64,000 nt of DNA from Siphonodentalium dalli. Its lineage: Eukaryota > Mollusca > Scaphopoda > Gadilida > Siphonodentaliidae. The stretch spans positions 180,888,011 through 180,952,010 of the forward strand of contig CP136064.1 of the NCBI GenBank assembly GCA_032622095.1, read 5' to 3'. The notes beneath the pieces are model-generated. The model was given only the letters and a program-made list of their open reading frames with translations. It was not told the DNA's origin and searched no databases. Both the position numbers and the translations under genes were made by a program. Positions 1 to 11,385 of this stretch are shown here, one piece after another (the stretch's first letter is position 1; every line of letters begins with the position of its first letter).

Positions 1-153
1 TTTCCCCTTCTGTTCAGTTTCTATTTCCCCTAATTTGCAACAGATAAGATGAATAATCGAGGTGACTAATGGGTGAACATCACCAACTTCAAATGGGATA
101 TTTCACAATATTCACCCTCTGGGGACCTCATTCTGCAAATGTCAGACACACTA
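1..153. mobile_element. MITE family N, right-hand part (cut by the window edge)
   Basis: This is the right half of a small inverted-repeat element whose complete counterpart lies at 9096-9415. Its right terminus ends in GTCAGACACACTA. The family recurs at 3328-3621 (truncated), 9096-9415, 12121-12506, 29282-29390 and 29828-30254. No coding capacity is visible, so it is non-autonomous. Confidence 0.75.
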
Positions 154-516
154 TATCCAGGCGTATTCATCTTCACCTGGGTACTTGTATATGCACATGT
201 GATTTGGTTATTGGTCACAAATATCTTTTCTCGACTTTCGCGTGGTTAAGTTTGCATGCATAGATTTTTGTCATTTGGTTTCTGGTCAGTGGTTTTGAAA
301 CCTTTAGAAAGTGTGCGCACAAAAGAGTACATCTCAAGGTTCTTAAACATGAAATAGCCTCAAATTTGACAAATTCAATTCAATCAATTCCAGGAAAGTG
401 CCTAAGTTACCATATGGGGCCTTAATTAATAGCGTTGTATTTCATCAATAATTGCACTACCTGCTGGAGTTGATACCAATTTTCATATTAATTTATTCAT
501 ATCGAATTTAGATAGA

Positions 517-976
517 TAAAGGTACTAAATCCGTCCAGACGCTCCTACATTACTATTTCTTTAGCTTCGGGGGTAAACAAATATTTGATTCGAGTCGAGG
601 AACCCACACATCAAAGCTCAGAGTGATCAGATATCGATTTTTGAAGTTTGTTATTTCTCGAGATGTGTAATAATCAGTGGCACAGAAACGCGTGGTCAAA
701 CGGAGGGTCTCGGACAAAATTGCGGATGAAGATGGATAACTCTAAAATCAAGTGGTAATACGGTCAAATTCCGTGATACTTTAGTGTTAATACAACCATA
801 TTTTGTTGAACAAAATGTTGATAAATAATAAGTTTTGGGAAATTTGATACCATAGTTGACAGCGGTTATCATTATTTTGTTGCAATAAATCGATTCTGAT
901 AACTAAAGCGTATTTTGAAGAAATGTTGTTGTATCTTGATGGTATGTGGACCGTCTGGTCGGATTAAGTACCTTTA
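517..976. mobile_element. MITE family P, TIR element of 460 bp
   Basis: The termini are inverted repeats of about 24 bp: TAAAGGTACTAAATCCG at the left, and its near-exact reverse complement ending in GTACCTTTA at the right. It carries no reading frame. The same family is at 9779-10238 (the duplicate), at 31644-32128 with longer and cleaner inverted arms, and as a partial copy near 56217-56350. An internal stretch with GATTCGAGTCGAGGAA is conserved between copies. The superfamily is not determinable by eye. Confidence 0.75.
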
Positions 977-1395
977 ATTGTGTAAGCAAGCTGTGTGTTA
1001 TTCGTAGCGATAACTGACATTGTGTGATAGGGCACGTCGTCAGGTAGAGAAAATGATAAAAATACATACATATAATCTTCCCTCTCGGGAAATCACAGGA
1101 ATGAATGCCTTATTCTATGACTTATTCGTCCCATTGGATCAGAAAACAGGCCATAGCATTCCGCTCAATTCACCAACATATTCACATTCCACATGTTTGT
1201 ACTTCAAATATCACATCACAAACTGAGAGCGGTAAACGATGAACGAATATAATTAATGTTTGGAAACAACATGTATATATCAATTTATAGACTAATAAAC
1301 AATACAAAACCAAAATAACATCAAGTTATTATTATATGTACATTACTGTTCAACGGGGACGGCAGGTAAACTATGGAGAGTTATTAGGGTCATAA

Positions 1396-1880
1396 TCCTA
1401 ACTTTACATTTTAATTCTAATTTAACATTTTAATTCTTATATTTTAATTCTAACTTAACATTTTAATTCTGACTTAACATTTTAATTCTTATATTTTAAT
1501 TCTAACTTTACATTTTAATTCTAACTTGGTATTTTAATTATAACTTCATATTTTAATTCTTACTTCATATTTTAATTCTTATATTTTAATTGTAACTCTA
1601 ACTTTGTATTTCAATTCTTACTTAATAGTTTTATTTTGATATTTTAAATCTACTACAAAAAGGTCTAATGATGGAATTAAAATATTAGAATTAAAAAGTT
1701 TAAATTGGAGTGAACATAAAACGGACCTCAGAATTGAGACGCAAAAATGAAAACAGACATAAAACGGATACTGTAAGTTGGAATTGTGAACCCAATAACA
1801 CGCAAAATATGAAGTTATAATTAAAATATCAAGTTAGAATTAAAATGTAAAGTTAGAATTAAAACATAAGAATTAAAATG
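1396..1880. repeat. AT-rich ~15-bp minisatellite arranged as an inverted repeat
   Basis: The left part (about 1396-1640) repeats variants of ATTTTAATTCTAACTT more than a dozen times. The right part (about 1675-1880) carries the reverse complement, AAGTTAGAATTAAAAT, several times. The two halves could pair as a long AT hairpin. The copy at 10658-11125 has one repeat step fewer on the right arm (19 bp), consistent with slippage after the duplication. Confidence 0.85.
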
Positions 1881-2142
1881 TTAAAGACACGCGAGACCTT
1901 AGTTGTCGAAAATATTCATATTTGTTCTAATCACCGTAAACAGAAAAACATTAAAACGCATACAGTTTCGTTCATATATACCATGACCATCACGTAAACA
2001 GCATGTTATCATAAAGACCTACTATATTTTACCTAAGCAATAGCCTGATTGTGTTACAGAAGACAGCACAATGCTACTGGCTAATCACATACAAATGGCA
2101 TAATCGCTCTTTATTAGTTCCATATCAGGAATTCACCAACAA

Positions 2143-3327
2143 CCCAGATAGCATCCCTACGTTGATCCAACGTAAAATCAACCGTTGGCTCAACGTTGAT
2201 TCAACGTTGAAATAACGTTGAGATAACGTTGGCGATTGGTCCAGTTTGCTCGTGGACGTGAACGTAGAATCAACGGTTGAGTCAACGTAGAATCAACGGT
2301 TGAGTCAACGTTGAATCAACGTTGGAAAACTAACGTTGAATTTTGGGACGTTGTATCAACGTCGAATCAACGTTGGAAAAATATTGGAAACCTAACGTTG
2401 AATTTTTGGACGTTCGCTCAACGTTGAATCGACGTTGGGATAATGTTGGAAACCTAACGTTGAATTTTGGGACGTTCACTCAACGTTGAATCAACGTTGA
2501 AATAACGTTGGAATCCTAACGTTGATTTTTTGTTATGTTAGCTCAATGTTGAATCAACATTGGGATAACGTTGCAAAGCTGACATTGGGATAATGTTGGA
2601 AATCTAACATTGAATTTTTGGGACATTCGATCAACGTTGAATCAACGTTGAATTAACGTTGGAAACCTAACGTTTAATTTCTGGACGTTATTTTAACGTT
2701 GAATCAACGTTGGGATAACGTTTGAAAGCTAACGTTGAATTTCGGGACGTTATCTTAACGTTGAATCGAAGTTGATATAACGTTGGAAACCTAACGTTGA
2801 ATTTCTGGATGTTATTTTAACGTTGAATCAACGTTGAAATAACGTTAGAAATCTAACGGTTTAATTTTTGAACGTTCATTCTACGTTGAATCAATGTTGA
2901 AATAACGTTGGAAACCTAACGTTGAATTTCTGGATGTTATTTTAACGTTGAATCAACGTTGAAATAACGTTAGAAATCTAACTGTTTAATTTTTGGACGT
3001 TCATTCTACGTTGAATCAATGTTGAAATAACGTTGGAAACCTAACGTTGAATTTCTGGACGTTATTTTAACGTTGAATCAACGTTGGGATAACGTTTGAA
3101 AGCTAACGTTGAATTTCGGGACGTTATCTTAACGTTGAATCTACGTTGATATAACGTTGGAAACCTAACGTTGAATTTCTGGATGTTATTTTAACGTTGA
3201 ATCAACGTTGAAATAACGTTAGAAATCTAACGGTTTAATTTTTGGACGTTCATTCTACGTTGAATCAATGTTGAAATAACGTTGGAAACCTAACGTTGAA
3301 TTTCTGGATGTTATTTTAACGTTGAAT
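2143..3327. repeat. AACGTTG-type minisatellite with ~124-bp higher-order unit
   Basis: The array opens with CCCAGATAGCATCC and then consists almost entirely of TCAACGTTGAAT-like steps separated by short linkers, so the palindrome AACGTT occurs dozens of times. The basic step is about 62 bp. On the right (about 2680-3320) two diverged steps form a ~124-126-bp unit, seen from recurrences of GGATGTTATTTT or GGACGTTATTTT near 2807, 2933, 3057, 3181 and 3306. The array stops abruptly at 3327 against the truncated MITE N. It is absent from the duplicate copy at 11386-12206. Confidence 0.95.
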
Positions 3328-3980
3328 CCTCTGGGAACCTCAAATTGAAGTACGCTCCCCATGTAGTTGTGATGATCACCCATTAGTCACCTCAATTATG
3401 CATTTGATCTTCTGCAAATTAAGGGATATAGAAACTGAACCTAAGAAAAAAACCGTGGAAAAATAATGTTAATTTGAGACTATAGTTACTTCTCAGAAGA
3501 TGAGGACTAAGCAGAATAAGGTCCTCATAGGGGAAATTTGTTGATGCTATAGCCCGCCGTGTGTGATAGCATCACTAAATTAACCTCTGGGGACCTCCAT
3601 CCGGCAAATGACAGACACACTTGAATTTGACATTGGCTAAGTGCTGCTATTGAAGTACAGTAGCGTTCAACAGATAGATGTAAACCAACAAAAAAAATGC
3701 CTCGCCTGAACAGCCAACACCCAGATAATCAGTCCCCGCCCCTCGGGATTAAATTATCAGATAACTAGATGTTTATCTTGCAACATTAATAATAAGTCTG
3801 AAAATTAGCCCCATAATGACTTGTTAGCCTATGAATTCGGGTAATCATTGGTAGACTGAGTATAATATATCACCTATATTTTTGTCATTACTTTCCAGGT
3901 AATGTCAATTTGTCATATAGTAACAGACAATTATTTTTTTGCTTGATTTAATTAACGATGGCCCCGACACCTGTACTAAT
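3328..3980. repeat. Segmental duplication, copy A, right block (with truncated MITE N)
   Basis: This block matches 12207-12864 with few differences, notably a gap of about 7 bp near 3367. The homology ends in both copies at CACCTGTACTAAT. Bases 3328-3621 are the right three quarters of a MITE N that is complete in copy B; its left end has been lost at the minisatellite junction. Confidence 0.92.
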
Positions 3981-4329
3981 CTAAGTCGGAGAATGTGATT
4001 GTTTAAGTTGAATAAATAAGAAATTCAGTTTAAGTGATGACCATTTTCTGAAAATTTGGGGGGGGGGGGTATTTACCCCCTTACCCCCCCCCCCCCGGTT
4101 CCTACGCCCCTGCCTTGGGGCCCCACTATACAACACCCTTTGTTTGACCTAAATATTAAAAAATTCAAATAAGGAATGGAAGCCACCTTCGCCATGAACT
4201 CCTAGTTTTTCACACTTATAATTAAATGATTTTCCTCGGAAAGGATATAACTGCTAGCATAGTAAATGCTAATCTCGTTACTGTCACCCATTCATATATA
4301 TGTATTCATATATACATGTACAAAAGACC
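3981..4329. other. No gene seen; G-run facing C-run
   Basis: No coding signal is visible. A run of about ten G at 4059-4068 followed by C-rich runs up to about 4096 forms a small G/C inverted pair, a likely site of length variation and sequencing error. Confidence 0.6.
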
Positions 4330-4640
4330 CAAGATAAGATAAGTTTATTGACAATTACACCCACACAGGGCCGATGTCACAACATAAATAACAATAAATA
4401 TATATATGATACAATAAGTATACACAATTGTAATCAGAATTAAAATGGAAAAAAATTCATGTTTGTTGTTGAAAATCTGGTGTTTCAGACCTTTTGTGGA
4501 AAAAGAGTCGGACCAAGTTACAGATGATATTGCACGTTTCTGTTTTGTCATTTCGCAGTATGAAAATGAATTTTTGGGCATCAGTCATATTAACAAGAAA
4601 AGCATAGTCAGAAATGGTAACGCCACCAAGATCATATTAT
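4330..4640 (-). mobile_element. Possible LINE 3' tail (minus strand)
   Basis: Read on the minus strand this stretch ends in TTATCTTATCTT-like short repeats at 4333-4350. That is the sort of simple repeat many non-LTR elements carry at their 3' end. Upstream of it are small overlapping reading frames on both strands with no recognised domain. Assignment is tentative; an ordinary AT-rich unique sequence is the alternative. Confidence 0.25.
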
Positions 4641-4847
4641 TAGCCATAAATATAAATTATAATATAATTATAATATAAACTGGCTTTCCATCTGGGAAAT
4701 TTGGATACTTCCATATATCAAGTTTACCCGTTTCCGTTTCCGTTTCCGTGTTATACATTACATTCTTCAAACTGTCTTTTTTATTACACTAGCTGGTGGG
4801 CCCGACATCGTCCTGGCTGTTTCCCATCTGATTTCCGGCGAAAGGCG

Positions 4848-5315
4848 CGATTTGACCTTGAATTGACTAGTGACTATTTGACCCGTCCAAAACACTCCCC
4901 GGAGGTATCAAATTTCGTCGAAATCCGTCCGTTTTACCCGACTTGACCTTTAATTAACCATTTTGAAGGTCAATGTGAGGTCGGGGCCACGATTTGACCC
5001 GTTCAAAACACTCCCCGGACAAAAGTATCACTAGGTATCAAATTTCGTCGAAATCCGTCCGTTTTACCCAATTTGACCTTGAATTGACTGTTTTAAAGGT
5101 CAATGTCAGGTCGGGGTCACGATTTGACCTGTCCAAAACACTCCCCGGATAAAGGTATCCCTAGGTATAATATTTTGTCGAAATCCGTCCGTTTTACCCG
5201 ATTTGACCTTGAATTGACCATTTTGAAGGTCAAGGTCAGGTCGATGTCACGATTTGATCCCTCCAAAACACTTCCCAGACACAAGTACTCCTAAGTATCA
5301 AATTTCGTCAAAAGC
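4848..5315. repeat. ~130-bp tandem repeat, about 3.6 units
   Basis: The phrase CAAAACACTCCCCGG, or a one- to two-base variant, recurs at 4888, 5004, 5134 and 5264. That gives spacings of 116, 130 and 130 bp; the short first step lacks a stretch of about 14 bp. Each unit also contains TTCGTCGAAATCCGTCC and a GACCTTGAA/AAGGTCAA motif. The reading frames at 4701-4946 and 5103-5294 are repeat translations, not genes. Confidence 0.92.
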
Positions 5316-5967
5316 TAAGGAAAGCCGAAGGGGACATATGCTAGTTGCCAATTGCTAGTTGCTAGTTATACGACGCACGACTTGACGTGGTTCATTCAAG
5401 GTGTTTCAGGGTGTTTCAAACTAGGAGATAGACTTATTCTGCGTTTCAAATGGTGATGAATTCTAGTATTTTATTCATATTTTATGGCATAAATTTTTAT
5501 TAAAACCGTATATACTATAAAAAAAATCGATGACTCGAAAATTAAGTGGGCCTTTAAAGTCAATACAAAGTCACAATTGCAGTTATGTTCATCTCATACT
5601 CGTCTATTCAGCGTTATTCTGCTACGCAGTTTGTTATAGCCTCCAGTATTCATTAAGCGTTATAGCCCCACTGTTATAATCCGCCTTTAGCTGGCGTATT
5701 CTTGCCTCTGAGATTATTGAGATATTACCTCACATGTAATGACATTAAATCGCATGGAAACATAGCAATTGTGTGGGCTGCGTGGCGTGAATGTGTGTTG
5801 AGAAAGAACGGCATACGTAATGACATTAATTCTCAAGAAAACCCGCGAAAACAAAACAAAATCACATTTATTGTTTAATGTTTTAAGTTATTTCCTGCAT
5901 AAAAAGAATCTTCGTGATAATGAACCCTCTCAATACTTTAGAATATAGAATTAACCTTAAAATAACA

Positions 5968-6100
5968 AAAACCTTCGGAATGGAGAACCTTCGGAATAGC
6001 GAACCTTCGGAATAGTGAACCTTCGGAATAGCGAACATTGATAATAGAGAACCTTCGGAATAGTGGACCTTCGGAATAGCGAACCTTCGGAATAGAGATA
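5968..6100. repeat. 16-bp minisatellite
   Basis: ACCTTCGGAATAGCGA-type units recur at 5971, 5987, 6003, 6019, 6051, 6067 and 6083, with one degenerate unit near 6035. Because 16 is not a multiple of 3, the translation cycles through frames. The apparent peptides on the minus strand (5883-6213) are artefacts of this array. Confidence 0.92.
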
Positions 6101-6113
6101 TGCCCCCCCCCCA

Positions 6114-6402
6114 CATTCATATTATATGCCCAGAGTTCAAAGGTATGGACCCATAAATTTATAAAATTGGCCCTTAAAATATTGAACCCCAAATTAGAGC
6201 CCGAGCAGAACAAAACTTAAGTCAACTGTACTTGTGTCATGCCCCAATGCAGGAGGGTCCATATATACCGCAACATTCATATTATATGCCAAGAATTCAA
6301 AGGTATGGGCCCATAAATATTTTCTAAGATTGGCCCTTAAAATATTGAACCCCAAATTGGAGCCCGTGCAGAAAAAACTAAGTCATCTATACCTGTGACA
6401 TG
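6114..6402. repeat. Direct duplication with 160-bp offset
   Basis: CATTCATATTATATGCC begins at both 6114 and 6274. About 125 bp following each are homologous, including TTGGCCCTTAAAATATTGAA. The copies differ by small indels, so this is an older tandem duplication. Confidence 0.88.
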
Positions 6403-6892
6403 TCCCTTTGATTTTGATTATAGTATAACTAGCAACCAGCAATTAGCAACTAGCATGTCCCCTTCAGCTTTCCATCTTTGATTATCACACGATCGCACGC
6501 TTTTCAAAGGGTGTTGTTTATAATACCAATATCAGCACATGTGCTAATCTGTGTCGGACTATCGTGACTCTATCGGTACGGTTTACTCAAGTACGAGAAT
6601 ACCTATATACCCATAATGAATTCGCCCATTGGTCCACGGGTTATTAAAATTTCCAAAACATCTTACACCGCAGGCGTAAATTAGGGAGAAGTGGAACATT
6701 ATCAGGGAGAAGTGACAATGGTAAAAAAAAAAACCCAACTTCACCATTCTATGATCCAATAAGTATTATACAATTATAATAACTTTGCAGTAAGTAAACA
6801 CCATTATAGTCAGTAAGTATATGCGCGCCATTGGGACAAATGCATACTCTATATGCGAGAGAAGTTACTTCCCCCGGGACATTAAAGGCCCA

Positions 6893-7423
6893 CTTAATTT
6901 TCGAGTCAATGTTGATGCTTGACATTGCCACGTCACAATTAAAAGCCCACTTAATTTTCGATTCGCCGATTATTATTTTTGTATAGTGCCTTGATATACG
7001 GTTTTAATAACAAAATATGCCATAAAATATCATTAAAATACTATAATTCATCACCATTTGAAACATCTGTGTCTCAGAAGATGCCCATAGAGAAATAGAA
7101 AACAGCTTAAATCATACAAAGATTACCCCCGTTTTTAATCCCAGAATGCAACATAATTCAAACTAAAAATGTATTTTCAATGAAAGGGGAATAACTCTAT
7201 CATTAAGAAATAAGAAAATAATACAATTTGAACTACAATCCAGATGAAAAAGCAACTCAGTGACTCAACAAAAACAACATGTCAACACTGATGTCAACAG
7301 TTTATAACACCGGATAAGTTGATAATACAATGTTTTGGAGGTTAATCCTCTTTCAAATGTTATATAATATGGCATATATTTGATATATGTGATCTGGGGG
7401 TTCGAAAATTAAGTGGGCCTTTA
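6893..7423. mobile_element. TIR element of ~530 bp
   Basis: The left end TAAAGGCCCACTTAATTTTC (6893-6912) is matched by its reverse complement at 7401-7423. The same terminal motif also appears at 5535-5556 and 6940-6960, so several copies of this family have piled up here. The sequence right after 7423 (TTGTGTAAGCAAGCTGTGTG) equals that flanking MITE P at 977, so the target was itself repeated DNA. Confidence 0.6.
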
Positions 7424-7612
7424 ATTGTGTAAGCAAGCTGTGTGTTATTCGTAGGGAGAAGTGTGGCACATTTTAGGGAAAAGTTGTCCCAATACCCACT
7501 CTAGGCTGGTCCCTGTCTCCCAAGTCACCCTCTAAGCTGGTCCCTGACCTTATTTGTGTAGTTGGGCAATTTTCAGGTTGTCAGTTTCGCACCGGGAGAT
7601 TGATTTGCCTTG

Positions 7613-8156
7613 AAGGGATACTGTACCCAAATGTTGTTGTTGGCTTCTATAGTCTCTGAGTCATGGAATAAGGTAACCATTTTCCATTATTTGAAAGTCT
7701 GTTGAGTACGAAGTAAATTTACGGATGGCAAATTAGTCGGAATGCGAAAATACAAATTGTCGTTGTCGAGCATTTTTTGTAGTTTTCAAGCAAATGTTTC
7801 AAATAAAAGTTATATTATATGCATAATAGTCCCATATACTCATTTAAGTTGTATAGTCACTAGTCATTGAGTTTACTCCCCGTATCAGCATAATGTCTCA
7901 CGCAATCATGTGTGCCATGCGTTTACCAATCCACTATCCCTCAATTAGTTTTGATTATATACATCTTGTACACGGAAATTCGTAATTTAATTTATGGCTC
8001 CAGCTGCCTCCAGTCATAAATTTAATTTATATCAAATTACTAACTTTGATTTTAAGATAACCGATTAACCTAAACCTTCACAGAATACATCTTCGAATCA
8101 AATTACGTATTTAATAACAACCGGGAATTTATTGAAAATGGCGTACAGTACCCCTT
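7613..8156. mobile_element. MITE of 544 bp with 16-bp TIRs
   Basis: AAGGGATACTGTACCC at 7613-7628 is the near reverse complement of GCGTACAGTACCCCTT at 8141-8156. The interior is AT-rich and non-coding. No target duplication is obvious. Confidence 0.6.
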
Positions 8157-9095
8157 TAAGATAGCCACCCCATTCATGAAGTTTCAAAAATATTCCAATT
8201 TCAAACTATTAATTTGGAGTGAAAATTATCTCTTATAACCAATGAATGCTACAGTACTGTTACAATAACCTACTCTTTACCCTCACAATATGATAGATAT
8301 GTTCCAATTATGAAAAAAATTGTTTAGAATTGTTTTCCCTGTTAGGTCAATAGACAGTTTGACAGGAAATATTAAAACAAAACACGCTGCATTATCTAGA
8401 ATTTTTGTTTTTTAGCAGCCATTTGCAGAACTATTTTTTAAATGAAAAATCACCATAAAACTACACAAAGTCTGAAAATGTGAATAAATATTGAGTATTT
8501 ATGTCTGCCAGATTATTAAAAACGTGATTGAATAATATATATGTTGCTTTATGTTGTTTTGGTCCTTTACCCGATAACAAAATGGTCCTGAAAATGTCTG
8601 CCAAAATTATGCAATGAAAAATATATATATTTTATTTTATTTCTCACGGACAGTCATGATTTCAGACGGTATATATACCCTAGTTGGATTTACCCTAGTC
8701 GGATTCATTTTTTCATAATTCGAACATATTTCTCATATTTTGAGGGTAAACGCGCATATTGTTATAATATATACTATAGCATGCATTGGTTATAAAGGTT
8801 AATGATTCTTCCCTTCAAATTGATTGTTTGAAATTGAGATTTTTTTAAATTATCCTTTTCACGTTTTTTCTTTTGCTCCACCCGCCAAACTAATTATAGG
8901 GATAATCAGATAACCTTTTCTTTATAATCACTTATTATGACAACAATATCGCCAATGAAATATCTACAATACAAATACGATAATACAAAACATGAGATAT
9001 TATATAAATAAACTGTTTAAATGAGAATATCATTAACTAATCATGAGTGGAGATGCAACCATGAGAAGGATTTCATTCATCTTCAAGTCTGGGTA
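8157..9095. other. AT-rich non-coding stretch
   Basis: I see no gene, RNA gene or convincing repeat here. The reading frame beginning near 9043 runs into MITE N and is not credible as a protein. Confidence 0.5.
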
Positions 9096-9415
9096 TAGTG
9101 TGTCTGAAATTTTCAGAATGAGGTCTCCGGGGGTGAATTTAGTGACGCTATCACTAACGGCGGACTATAGCGTCACCAAATTCACCCTCTGGAGACCTCA
9201 TTCTGTTGCCTCATCTTCTGGGAAGTATCTATACTCTCAAATTAACATTGGTTTCAGTTACTTTTCCCCTTCTGTTCAGTTTCTATTTCCCCTAATTTGC
9301 AACAGATAAGATGAATAATCGAGGTGACTAATGGGTGAACATCACCAACTTCAAATGGGATATTTCACAATATTCACCCTCTGGGGACCTCATTCTGCAA
9401 ATGTCAGACACACTA
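9096..9415. mobile_element. MITE family N, complete 320-bp copy
   Basis: The left end TAGTGTGTCTGAAATTTTCA and the right end finishing CAGACACACTA are inverted repeats of roughly 35 bp that include AGAATGAGGTC/GACCTCATTCT. Both sides are flanked by TA, so a TA target duplication is possible. Only the last 153 bp of the corresponding copy-A element are in the window. Confidence 0.78.
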
Positions 9416-11385
9416 TATCCAGGCGTATTCATCTTCACCTGGGTACTTGTATGTGCACATGTGATTTGGTTATTGGTCACAAATATCTTTTCTCGACTTT
9501 CGCGTGGTTAAGTTTGCATGCATAGATTTTTGTCATTTGGTTTCTGGTCAGTGGTTTTGAAACCTTTAGAAAGTGTGCGCACAAAAGAGTACATCTCAAG
9601 GTTCTTAAACATGAAATAGCCTCAAATTTGACAAATTCAATTCAATCAATTCCAGGAAAGTGCCTAAGTTACCATATGGGGCCTTAATTAATAGCGTTGT
9701 ATTTCATCAATAATTGCACTACCTGCTGGAGTTGATACCAATTTTCATATTAATTTATTCATATCGAATTTAGATAGTTAAAGGTACTGAATCCGTCCAG
9801 ACGCTCCTACATTACTATTTCTTTAGCTTCGGGGGTAAACAAATATTTGATTCGAGTCGAGGAACCCACACATCAAAGCTCAGAGTGATCAGATATCGAT
9901 TTTTGAAGTTTGTTATTTCTCGAGATGTGTAATAATCAGTGGCACAGAAACGCGTGGTCAAACGGAGGGTCTCGGACAAAATTGCGGATGAAGATGGATA
10001 ACTCTAAAATCAAGTGGTAATACGGTCAAATTCCGTGATACTTTAGTGTTATTACAACCATATTTTGTTGAACAAAATGTTGATAAATAATAAGTTTTGG
10101 GAAATTTGATACCATAGTTGACAGCGGTTATCATTATTTTGTTGCAATAAATCGATTCTGATAACTAAAGCGTATTTTGAAGAAATGTTGTTGTATCTTG
10201 ATGGTATGTGGACCGTCTGGTCGGATTGAGTACCTTTAATTGTGTAAGCAAGCTGTGTGTTATTCGTAGCGATAACTGACATTGTGTGATAGGGCACGTC
10301 GTCAGGTAGAGAAAATGATAAAAATACATACATATAATCTTCCCTCTCGGGAAATCACAGGAATGAATGCCTTATTCTATGACTTATTCGTCCCATTGGA
10401 TCAGAAAACAGGCCATAGCATTCCGCTCAATTCACCAACATATTCACATTCCACATGTTTGTACTTCAAATATCACATCACAAACTGAGAGCGGTAAACG
10501 ATGAACGAATATAATTAATGTTTGGAAACAACATGTATATATCAATTTATAGACTAATAAACAATACAAAACCAAAATAACATCAAGTTATTATTATATG
10601 TACATTACTGTTCAACGGAGACGGCAGGTAAACTATGGAGAGTTATTAGGGTCATAATCCTAACTTTACATTTTAATTCTAATTTAACATTTTAATTCTT
10701 ATATTTTAATTCTAACTTAACATTTTAATTCTGACTTAACATTTTAATTCTTATATTTTAATTCTAACTTTACATTTTAATTCTAACTTGGTATTTTAAT
10801 TATAACTTCATATTTTAATTCTTACTTCATATTTTAATTCTTATATTTTAATTGTAACTCTAACTTTGTATTTCAATTCTTACTTAATAGTTTTATTTTA
10901 ATATTTTAAATCTACTACAAAAAGGTCTAATGTTGGAATTAAAATATTAGAATTAAAAAGTTTAAATTGGAGTGAACATAAAACGGACCTCAGAATTGAG
11001 ACGCAAAATTGAAAACAGACATAAAACGGATACTGTAAGTTGGAATTGTGAACCCAATAACACGCAAAATATGAAGTTATAATTAAAATATCAAGTTAGA
11101 ATTAAAACATAAGAATTAAAATGTTAAAGACACGCGAGACCTTAGTTGTCGAAAATATTCATATTTGTTCTAATCACCGTAAACAGAAAAACATTAAAAC
11201 GCATACAGTTTCGTTCATATATACCATGACCATCACGTAAACAGCATGTTATCATAAAGACCTACTATATTTTACCTAAGCAATAGCCTGATTGTGTTAC
11301 AGAAGACAGCACAATGCTACTGGCTAATCACATACAAATGGCATAATCGCTCTTTATTAGTTCCATATCAGGAATTCACCAACAA
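9263..11385. repeat. Segmental duplication, copy B, left block
   Basis: This is the direct repeat of 1-2142. It contains the right half of MITE N, a MITE P at 9779-10238 and the inverted AT minisatellite at about 10658-11125. The near identity suggests a recent event or ongoing gene conversion. No gene is supported within it. Confidence 0.95.
9779..10238. mobile_element. MITE family P (duplicate copy)
   Basis: This is the same 460-bp element as at 517-976, carried along by the segmental duplication. Terminal bases differ at a couple of positions (TACTGAATCC versus TACTAAATCC). Confidence 0.75.

Larger units (their letters stand above)
1..2142. repeat. Segmental duplication, copy A, left block
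   Basis: This block matches 9263-11385 in the same orientation at a constant offset of 9262 through most of its length. Differences are scattered single bases plus one 19-bp stretch near 1845 that is missing in the second copy. The homology continues off the left end of the window, so the true start is not visible. At 2142 both copies share the sequence ending in ACCAACAA and then diverge completely: copy A enters an AACGTTG minisatellite, copy B enters other repeat DNA. No gene is supported inside; the short reading frames at 69-263 and 1020-1226 simply recur in both copies. Confidence 0.95.
5321..6472. mobile_element. Element of ~1.15 kb with ~50-bp inverted termini
   Basis: The left arm 5321-5371 (AAAGCCGAAGGGGACATATG, then CTAGTTGC steps and GTTATAC) is the reverse complement of the right arm 6423-6472 with a few mismatches. 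The interior holds a 16-bp minisatellite and a 160-bp direct duplication but no gene. No clear target-site duplication was found, so it may be old or rearranged. Confidence 0.7.
5444..7064. repeat. Second inverted repeat, arms 5444-5556 and 6940-7064
   Basis: The arms are about 115-125 bp and roughly 85% alike by eye. They share TTTCAAATGGTGATGAATT, TTATTAAAACCGTATAT and CGAAAATTAAGTGGGC. The left arm sits inside the 5321-6472 element and the right arm outside it, so the two inverted repeats interleave rather than nest. Confidence 0.75.

Noticed and set aside
5883-6213. Repetitive peptides on the minus strand (SEGSLFRR-type)
   Set aside because: They arise from the 16-bp minisatellite cycling through all three frames, not from a protein repeat.
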